A stretch of DNA of 28,994 nucleotides from UBA9337 sp036584565 (GTDB lineage Bacteria; Patescibacteriota; Minisyncoccia; Moranbacterales; UBA9337). The notes under the pieces were generated by a model, which was not told the origin of the DNA, searched no databases, and was given only the letters and a program-made list of their open reading frames with translations. This document shows, in pieces, positions 23,774 to 28,994 of this stretch (positions are counted from its first letter, which is position 1; each line of letters begins with the position of its first letter). Position numbers and translations under genes: made by a program. Location of the stretch: the NCBI GenBank assembly GCA_036584565.1, contig JAZHDF010000017.1, forward strand, positions 1-28,994, given 5' to 3'.

Positions 23774-23800
23774 AAAAAAATACCCGCAAGGGTATTTTTT
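23774..23800 (+). terminator. Intrinsic terminator after the 23063 gene
   Basis: AAAAAATACCC (23775-23785), loop GCAA, GGGTATTTTTT (23790-23800), then more T. A TATAAT at 23819-23824 just beyond it is probably the -10 of the next gene; no good -35 is visible. Confidence 0.88.
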
Positions 23801-23856
23801 ATTTTTTTATTTTTGTGTTATAATTTATTAAAATTAAAAGGCTTTTAAAAATAAAT

Positions 23857-26202
23857 ATGAAAACAAAATTAGTACTCGGATTTTTTTTACTCGCGTTTTT
23901 TTGGAGTTTAAAAACGGACTCCGTTGAAGCTATCGAATACGGTCAGTTGGGGGGCAAGCCGACTTATTACGATCCGGCCGTGGCCGACAGCCAGTCTTGG
24001 TTTATCTATGATCTTGAGCCGGGTAAAAGCAAAGAGGATTCTTTGACAGTAATGAATCTCTCCGAAGACTCCTGGACCGCCCTGGTTTATGCCGCCGACA
24101 GCATCAAGAGCTCGGGTGGCGGTTTTGCGCTTAAACAATTGACCGAACCCAAGGAAGCGGTCGGCAGTTGGGTGAGATTTTATCCCGAACCCAAGCCCGA
24201 TTTTTCCGCCAAGGTTTTTGAAGACAAAAAAAATATCGATGAGGTTTGCCAAGTTCCCGAGGAGGATTTAAAAAACAATTATCAATTTGAAGAGGACAAG
24301 GTCGCTCAGCTTCGGGATTGGTGCCAAGGAAAGGATTTGGTCGAAGTGGAGATGGCGCCCGGAGAGAAAAAGGAATTACTTTTCGTTATCGCTATTCCTC
24401 AAGATGCGGATGTGGGGGAGCACACCGGAGGAATTTTTATCCAAAAGAAGGTGGTAGAAGAAAATTCTCAAGCGGACGGATCCAAAGTGATGTTGACCAC
24501 TCGAGTGGGAGTGCGGATTTACGAGACGGTTCCCGGAGAAATAATCAAAAAACTGGATTTTTCCAATCTCAGTGTTACTAAAAATTTCAGCGAATTCTAT
24601 CTTCCCTGGGATAAGGAAAAAAAATCAAAATTCGGTGAGTATCTGATAAATTCTTTGATAAAAAATAACGGCAATGTCAGTACCGATTTCAGCGAGAAAA
24701 TTTTGATCTTTAATCGATTTACTCGCAAAACCGAAACTATCGACGGTCGCGATTTCCAGGTTTTGAGAGGAGATGATTTTGTTTCCAGCTTAGCCTGGAA
24801 AGGTCCGCGCTTGGGTTATTATAATTTTCAAAAAGAATATCGGTACAAAAATTCCGTCGGAGAGGAACAAATCATTCATTCCGATTCGATCAATAGATGG
24901 TTTATTCCTTGGCGAGAGTTGTCATTTTTCGGATTTTTCTTGCTTCTTTTCGGTGTAATTTTCGGAATCTGGAAAACTTATCATCGCAAACTTTACGGTG
25001 GAGAAGGTTGGGTTGATTATTTTGTCCAACCGGGAGAAACAGTCCAGACTTTGAGCACCAAATTTAAAATTGATTGGAAAATTTTAGCCAAGACCAATAA
25101 ACTTAAAGCCCCTTACTTTTTGGAAGAGGGCAAGATTATCAAGGTTCCTAAAATTGAAGGTCAAGCGGAATACAAAAATGAAGAAAAAACCAACCTGCCG
25201 GAATTGGAAAGATCCGAAGATCTTCTATTTTCCAAGGAAGAGGTTAAAGAAAAAGAAAAAGAAGTCAATGAAAATGTTATTGATTTGAAAAAAATCGAAA
25301 AAAACAAAGAGAATTCGACAAGAGAAGAAATGCAGGAGACCAAAAGCTTTGAAGCGAGTGAGCAAGTTATTTCTCCGGAAGAGAGCTTCCGGCGAGAAAA
25401 GCTGGAGAATGACTCCGAATCTCAGACAGATTTGGTTAATAGCGATTTATTTTTTGACGACAAAAATGATGTTGTCGATGTCGAAGAAGAGAAAAAAATT
25501 TCCAAAGAGGAGGATAAAAATCAAAATAAAGAAAAAGCAATTCCAACCGAAGTTAAAAAAACGATCGCCCGGCCGTTAAAGAAAAAAGAAACTGAAGAGA
25601 GTCGATTTGTCTTGGAGGAAGAAGCGAATTTTAGCGAAGGCGACATCGGCGATGAAAACGATGTTTTCATTAAGGGCGAGAAAAGCGATTTCAAAGAAAA
25701 ATCCAACGGATTGATTTATTTTTTACTAGCGGTGATAGTCGTTTTGGCAGGAGTGATAGTTTGGTTTATCTGGCAAAACGGGGGAAATATTAAATTTTCC
25801 GGTCAGTCCGGGATAATAGCGGAAACTTCGGAAACGGTGTCATTGGAGGCTCCCGAAGAAAATAAAGAAGCGGAAAATATCTCCAATGAGAATGAGCCTC
25901 AAGCGGAGGAAATTGATGGAACCGAACTGGAAATCAAGATTTATAATGCCAGCGGAGTGGCGGGACAAGCCGGCAAGATAAAAGATTTTTTGACGGACAA
26001 AAAATACAAAAAAGTTGAAGCGGATAACTTTTCGGGGGAACAGCAAACAGGTTCGACGCTTTATTATAAAGAAGAGAAATTAAAACAAGAAGCTTTGTGG
26101 ATCGCGGATATTCTCAAGGATCAAAAGATAGAATTAGAGGTCAAAGCGGCCGTTTCGGACGAAGAAAAAAGCGGTGATTTGGTTTTGATTTTGGGAAAAT
26201 AA
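23857..26202 (+). CDS. DUF916-like ectodomain / LysM / LytR_C membrane protein
   Basis: A 781-aa protein. Signal peptide 1-25. Residues about 40-345 form two beta-sandwich domains in the style of DUF916 of WxL-associated proteins: WFIYDLEPGKSKEDSLTVMN (48-67), then MAPGEKKELLFVIAIPQDAD (166-185) and GEHTGGIFIQKK (187-198). TM1 spans 355-372 (FFGFFLLLFGVIFGIW). A LysM follows at 387-431 (DYFVQPGETVQTLSTKFKID at its start, LEEGKIIKVPK at its end). Residues 435-615 are a long Glu/Lys-rich linker with no fold. TM2 spans 617-639, and a LytR_C domain 690-781 (LEIKIYNASGVAGQAGKIKD) ends the chain. With a standard signal peptide, the N-terminal and LytR_C parts face out and LysM faces in. No SD; -10 TATAAT at 23819. 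It probably anchors or organises the secreted proteins encoded just upstream. Confidence 0.82.
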   Translation: MKTKLVLGFFLLAFFWSLKTDSVEAIEYGQLGGKPTYYDPAVADSQSWFIYDLEPGKSKEDSLTVMNLSEDSWTALVYAADSIKSSGGGFALKQLTEPKEAVGSWVRFYPEPKPDFSAKVFEDKKNIDEVCQVPEEDLKNNYQFEEDKVAQLRDWCQGKDLVEVEMAPGEKKELLFVIAIPQDADVGEHTGGIFIQKKVVEENSQADGSKVMLTTRVGVRIYETVPGEIIKKLDFSNLSVTKNFSEFYLPWDKEKKSKFGEYLINSLIKNNGNVSTDFSEKILIFNRFTRKTETIDGRDFQVLRGDDFVSSLAWKGPRLGYYNFQKEYRYKNSVGEEQIIHSDSINRWFIPWRELSFFGFFLLLFGVIFGIWKTYHRKLYGGEGWVDYFVQPGETVQTLSTKFKIDWKILAKTNKLKAPYFLEEGKIIKVPKIEGQAEYKNEEKTNLPELERSEDLLFSKEEVKEKEKEVNENVIDLKKIEKNKENSTREEMQETKSFEASEQVISPEESFRREKLENDSESQTDLVNSDLFFDDKNDVVDVEEEKKISKEEDKNQNKEKAIPTEVKKTIARPLKKKETEESRFVLEEEANFSEGDIGDENDVFIKGEKSDFKEKSNGLIYFLLAVIVVLAGVIVWFIWQNGGNIKFSGQSGIIAETSETVSLEAPEENKEAENISNENEPQAEEIDGTELEIKIYNASGVAGQAGKIKDFLTDKKYKKVEADNFSGEQQTGSTLYYKEEKLKQEALWIADILKDQKIELEVKAAVSDEEKSGDLVLILGK

Positions 26203-26218
26203 AAAAGTAATTAAAAAA

Positions 26219-26587
26219 ATGCGGGTGAAAAAAATATTAAAATCTATTTTGACGTTGGGAATATTTTTTGCGGTTCAGTTCGGAACTGCGGAAAAAGCGG
26301 TAGCCATGGACACTTTCCAATTGGGGCAAAAAATATTGCCGGTCTGTTTGGCTTATTTCAATTCGGCCGGAGCGCTTTTGGATGTTTGGAGTAATGTCAC
26401 CCAGGCGGACGATTCTTATGTGCTTAAATTTTTTGACGAGCATAGTCGAGAACTTCCCTTGCGGGAAATATTACTCCGTCAATACGCGGAAAAATCAAAA
26501 AAGGATGTGGTGGAGCGTGATAAAACCGAATACAGCCGGTTTTCCGTCAGAGGCGAATACTTGGAAGAAGTCCTTACGGTTGTCTAA
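26219..26587 (+). CDS. Small secreted protein of unknown function
   Basis: The 122-aa protein begins MRVKKILKSILTLGIFFAVQ, a signal peptide with likely cleavage at AEKAVA (about residue 29). The mature 93 residues contain a single cysteine (LPVCLAYFNSAGALLDVWS) and a helical, charged second half (REILLRQYAEKSKKDVVERD). I do not recognise the family. The start lies 16 bases after the stop of the DUF916-like gene with no promoter between them, and a perfect terminator follows, so it is the last gene of that unit and a likely accessory of the surface complex. Confidence 0.65.
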   Translation: MRVKKILKSILTLGIFFAVQFGTAEKAVAMDTFQLGQKILPVCLAYFNSAGALLDVWSNVTQADDSYVLKFFDEHSRELPLREILLRQYAEKSKKDVVERDKTEYSRFSVRGEYLEEVLTVV

Positions 26588-26600
26588 AAAATTGATAACA

Positions 26601-26632
26601 ACAAAACCGCTCTTTCGAAAGAGCGGTTTTGT
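26601..26632. terminator. Perfect-palindrome intrinsic terminator
   Basis: ACAAAACCGCTCTTTC (26601-26616) and GAAAGAGCGGTTTTGT (26617-26632) are perfectly complementary, followed by TTTACTT. It closes the 23857-26587 transcription unit. Confidence 0.9.
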
Positions 26633-26682
26633 TTTACTTAAAATTCTTTATGCTTTAGAATAAAGGGAGAAAAAGAAAAAAT

Positions 26683-27891
26683 ATGCGACAAGGACTAAAC
26701 CCAAAATTGAGATTTTTTATCCGGACCTTCATCCTCTTGGTTATTTTGACAATCCCTTTTGTTATTCTTTGGCAAAAGAAACAAAGAAAGGATTTGTCTC
26801 AGATTAAGTCGCAAGAGGCGGAAAAAATAGAGCAAGAAATCGATAATCTCTGGGAATACGATGAAAAGATGGAAGCTCTTTTGCCAGTGGAAACTTTTAT
26901 CCCGCCTCCGCCGCCGGATATGCAAAAAATGAAAAGAAGCGGTTGTATTGCCGACGGACTATTGAACGGAGAGACTGACGGGACGGGCGGATTAATCAAG
27001 CTTATCAATCGTTCCAATTGTTACTATTTGCATCGTTCCATCGAGACTTGGCTACAAACACCGGACTTTGAAGAAGTCAAAAAAAATATGGAAATGATTG
27101 AAAAGAAAGAGGCGGTTTACGGAATGTTTATCGCTGAAGCGATCGATACCAAGACAAAATATTATTACAATTTGGGAGGGAGAGAATTTGATTTTGATAA
27201 AATGTGTCGTCCGGGAAGCAAAAACACTTGGGGAGAGCATACTTGCAAACCCTCCTTGGCCAAAAAAGAATACCAGCGTTACGTTTTGGATATTACCAGA
27301 AAAGCTATGGATCTGGGGGTGCAAAGTTTTATGTTCGGACAGGTTTTTTACCAAGATTATATTTCCGATCCGGCTATCGGAGAGGTGCTTTATAAAATGC
27401 GCAAATATGCCAAACTCAAGGGCATGGAGATTGTAATCGGAGCGCAAACCAATGATATCGAGGATGAGAGTTATTTGCGTCAATTTGATTTTATTGAGGG
27501 AGGAGTGGGTTTGAGTATGGAAGGAAAAATTGAAGACGGACCGTGTTATTCGCGCTGGTGGAAAAAAGAAGGGGATTGGTGCTGGGCCTTACTCTGGCAC
27601 GAGAGATATAAAAGCAAAGCCAATAATGTTTTCGCTCATTTGGACTGGAGCGGAAAAATGGGGGATGATATGAGCAATTTTGCCAGAATGAGCCGGGAGG
27701 AACGTTCGGAAACCTTGAAATATCTGGACGATTATTTTACCAAGCGGGATGTCGGATTTTTGATGCCGATGTCGGCGGTTTTACCCAAAGAAAACGGCGG
27801 TTGTCACGGCAAATCCAAAAAGTTTTATTCGGCTGATAATAAATATTCTTGCAAAGATGAGGATATAATTAACAGCTTATTGGAAAAGTAG
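26683..27891 (+). CDS. Membrane-anchored, barrel-like secreted protein of unknown function
   Basis: The 402-aa protein has one N-terminal TM (about 10-29), a charged stalk and a Pro run (FIPPPPPDM). A folded domain from about residue 85 follows. Regularly spaced hydrophobic strands each followed by a helix (AVYGMFIAEAID, GVQSFMFGQVFYQD, GMEIVIGAQTND, FDFIEGGVGLSM, NNVFAHLDWSG, VGFLMPMSAVL) give the rhythm of a (beta/alpha)8 barrel like that of glycoside hydrolases, and acidic residues at strand ends (EAID, HLDWSG) could be catalytic. I cannot assign a family, so hydrolase activity is a guess. At least eight extracytoplasmic cysteines are present. AGGGAG lies 14 bases before the ATG, too far for a good SD. 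The terminator at 26601 separates it from the surface-protein unit. Confidence 0.7.
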   Translation: MRQGLNPKLRFFIRTFILLVILTIPFVILWQKKQRKDLSQIKSQEAEKIEQEIDNLWEYDEKMEALLPVETFIPPPPPDMQKMKRSGCIADGLLNGETDGTGGLIKLINRSNCYYLHRSIETWLQTPDFEEVKKNMEMIEKKEAVYGMFIAEAIDTKTKYYYNLGGREFDFDKMCRPGSKNTWGEHTCKPSLAKKEYQRYVLDITRKAMDLGVQSFMFGQVFYQDYISDPAIGEVLYKMRKYAKLKGMEIVIGAQTNDIEDESYLRQFDFIEGGVGLSMEGKIEDGPCYSRWWKKEGDWCWALLWHERYKSKANNVFAHLDWSGKMGDDMSNFARMSREERSETLKYLDDYFTKRDVGFLMPMSAVLPKENGGCHGKSKKFYSADNKYSCKDEDIINSLLEK

Positions 27892-27928
27892 TTGATAGGA
27901 TTCCCAAGAGTAAATTTTTAGCCAAAAA

Positions 27929-27998
27929 GTCATCGGGTCATCAGCTATTAAATTTAAAAAATGAATTTTAATGACTGATTTACTTTTGACTGATGACT
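27929..27998 (+). repeat. Dispersed palindromic repeat, copy 3 (diverged)
   Basis: It starts AGTCATCGGGTCATCAG and ends TGACTGATGACTT like copies 1 and 2, but the centre is replaced by AT-rich sequence. It lies in the 186-bp spacer before the RNA methyltransferase gene. Confidence 0.6.
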
Positions 27999-28077
27999 TC
28001 TTTGTCTTAGTCATTTTATTGTTAAATGTCGATGTATTTTATCGATAGAAATGTTAATATGCTAAAATTAAGAAAGT

Positions 28078-28890
28078 ATGAAAATAATCGAATTGGAAAG
28101 TCGAGATAATTGGAAAATAAAAAATTTATCCAAATTGAAACTTAAAAAATACCGTCACAAAGAGGGTAAATTTATGGTGGAAAACTGGAAAATCATCCAA
28201 TCTGCTTCGGCGGAAAATATTTATTTTTCGGAAATTTTTGTTACCAAAAACTTCTTAGCTAGAAATAAAGATAAGCTGGAGGAGATATTCGGCAAGGAGG
28301 AAGAAAGGTTTTTATTTTTGGTTTCGGAAAAATTGATTCGGCAGATTTCATCGCTCAAAAATCCCGAAGGAGTTTTGGCGGTTTATCGAAGTGAGGATTC
28401 CAAACTGGATTTAAAGGGGGATGTTGTTTATCTCGATTCAATCAGCGATCCGGGCAATTTGGGAACAATCTTAAGAAGCGCCTTGGCTTTCGGTTTTGAG
28501 GAGGTGGTCTTGAGCGAGGAGTGTGTCGATATTTATAATCCCAAAGTTATTCAAGCCGCCAAAGATGCTATTTTTAAGCTCAAATTAGTCTTTGACTCCC
28601 GACAAGAAGTTTTGGGCAAAATAAAAAAAGCGGGACTAAAAATTCTTGTCACCGATGTTCAGTCCGGAGAGGAATTGGAAGTCGGCCTTCGGGGAAATGA
28701 TAAAGTTTGTCTTATTTTAGGGAATGAAAGTCAAGGAGTTTCCGAAGAATTACTTTCTCAGGCGGATGCCAAGGTGAATATAAAAACCACAAACAAGATA
28801 GAATCATTGAATGTGGCGGTGGGTGCCGGAATACTTTTTGATCGGATATTTAGTTTTAGAAGAGGATGTAAAAGAGCAGGAGAAAGATAA
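28078..28890 (+). CDS. TrmH/SpoU-family RNA 2'-O-ribose methyltransferase
   Basis: The 270-aa protein methylates a ribose 2'-OH in rRNA or tRNA using S-adenosylmethionine. The N-terminal substrate-binding domain (1-105, with KLKLKKYRHKEGKFMVENWK) is of the RlmB/TsnR type. The C-terminal SPOUT domain has all three motifs: LDSISDPGNLGTILRSALAF (motif 1, near 119-138, with the catalytic Asn and Arg), ILGNESQGVS (motif 2) and IESLNVAVGAGILF (motif 3). The domain order and N-terminal RNA-binding part suggest a 23S rRNA enzyme rather than TrmH, but the exact target cannot be read from sequence. The ATG at 28078 has only AAGAAAG upstream. The last dozen residues (RRGCKRAGER) extend past the usual family end and overlap a convergent frame. 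Confidence 0.94.
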   Translation: MKIIELESRDNWKIKNLSKLKLKKYRHKEGKFMVENWKIIQSASAENIYFSEIFVTKNFLARNKDKLEEIFGKEEERFLFLVSEKLIRQISSLKNPEGVLAVYRSEDSKLDLKGDVVYLDSISDPGNLGTILRSALAFGFEEVVLSEECVDIYNPKVIQAAKDAIFKLKLVFDSRQEVLGKIKKAGLKILVTDVQSGEELEVGLRGNDKVCLILGNESQGVSEELLSQADAKVNIKTTNKIESLNVAVGAGILFDRIFSFRRGCKRAGER

Positions 28891-28994
28891 CCAAATTAGC
28901 CATCGAATATTTGTGACGAATTTTTCGGGTATAAATATTATCCAAGACCATATCTCTAAAAAACATCAGCAAGATTAAAACGGCAATCGTCCAA
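28856..28994 (-). CDS. C-terminal part of a membrane protein, cut by window edge
   Basis: On the minus strand an open frame enters from the right edge and ends at TAA (28856-28858), giving 45 residues. They include two hydrophobic stretches, WTIAVLILLMFFRDMVLDNI and MANLVIFLLLFYILF, joined by a basic loop YTRKIRHKYS. That is the pattern of a TM hairpin at the end of an integral membrane protein. The family cannot be told from so little. The frame overlaps the last 35 bases of the RNA methyltransferase gene tail to tail. Confidence 0.55.
   Translation of the reverse strand, partial: WTIAVLILLMFFRDMVLDNIYTRKIRHKYSMANLVIFLLLFYILF

Noticed and set aside
1..28994. CRISPR array, prophage or full insertion sequence
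   Set aside because: No regularly spaced direct repeats, no phage structural genes and no transposase or integrase were seen; only short intergenic repeats are present.

Overview
This is a low-GC bacterial window that uses the standard bacterial code: TAA, TAG and TGA all end otherwise intact genes. Gene content points to the Candidate Phyla Radiation (Patescibacteria, probably a Parcubacteria-type lineage). The signs are a DUF4012 exopolysaccharide protein, a DUF916-like/LysM/LytR_C surface protein, ComF, a ClpC-type chaperone, a DedA-PAP2 fusion, many small secreted or membrane proteins of unknown function, and mostly leaderless-looking starts without Shine-Dalgarno (SD) sites. The lineage call is inference; no rRNA is present to confirm it.

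Layout. 1-6400 holds a four-helix-bundle protein cut by the window edge, a DedA-PAP2 membrane protein, an MscS channel, and small unknown genes that, unlike the rest, have clear SD sites and often their own hairpin terminators. Among these is an N-formylglutamate amidohydrolase-like gene broken by one in-frame TAA. 6400-9500 holds four unknown membrane or membrane-anchored proteins; one appears to have lost its natural start to an in-frame TAG. 9550-9825 holds tRNA-Gln(UUG), whose 3' end is part of a 90-nt imperfect palindrome and is echoed a third time 200 bp away. 9993-13668 holds dnaX, a small secreted protein, GtrA and a conserved coiled-coil/acidic protein. 13670-16211 is an envelope-polysaccharide pair (a Wzz-like two-TM protein and a DUF4012 protein), divergent from the GtrA operon across promoters whose -35 boxes overlap. 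16212-16788 is a repeat region with a nested-palindrome, MITE-like element and one copy of an 80-bp dispersed palindromic repeat. 16789-20324 holds comF and clpC.

20732-26587 is the most distinctive part. It has a 726-aa secreted protein of four beta modules plus a C-terminal domain, a 222-aa secreted protein made essentially of that same C-terminal domain, a 781-aa membrane protein with a DUF916-like ectodomain, two TM helices, LysM and LytR_C, and a small secreted protein. The shared C-terminal domain and the DUF916-like partner recall the WxL surface system of Gram-positive bacteria. The 222-aa gene has its own near-consensus promoter and a strongly structured leader ending in a U-tract. 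The window closes with a membrane-anchored, barrel-like protein of unknown function, a TrmH/SpoU RNA methyltransferase, and the tail of a convergent membrane-protein gene.

Taken together, much of the window serves the cell envelope: lipid or undecaprenyl-phosphate handling (DedA-PAP2), osmotic protection (MscS), polysaccharide export (GtrA, Wzz-like, DUF4012) and a surface-protein complex. A few replication, protein quality and RNA-modification genes are interspersed.
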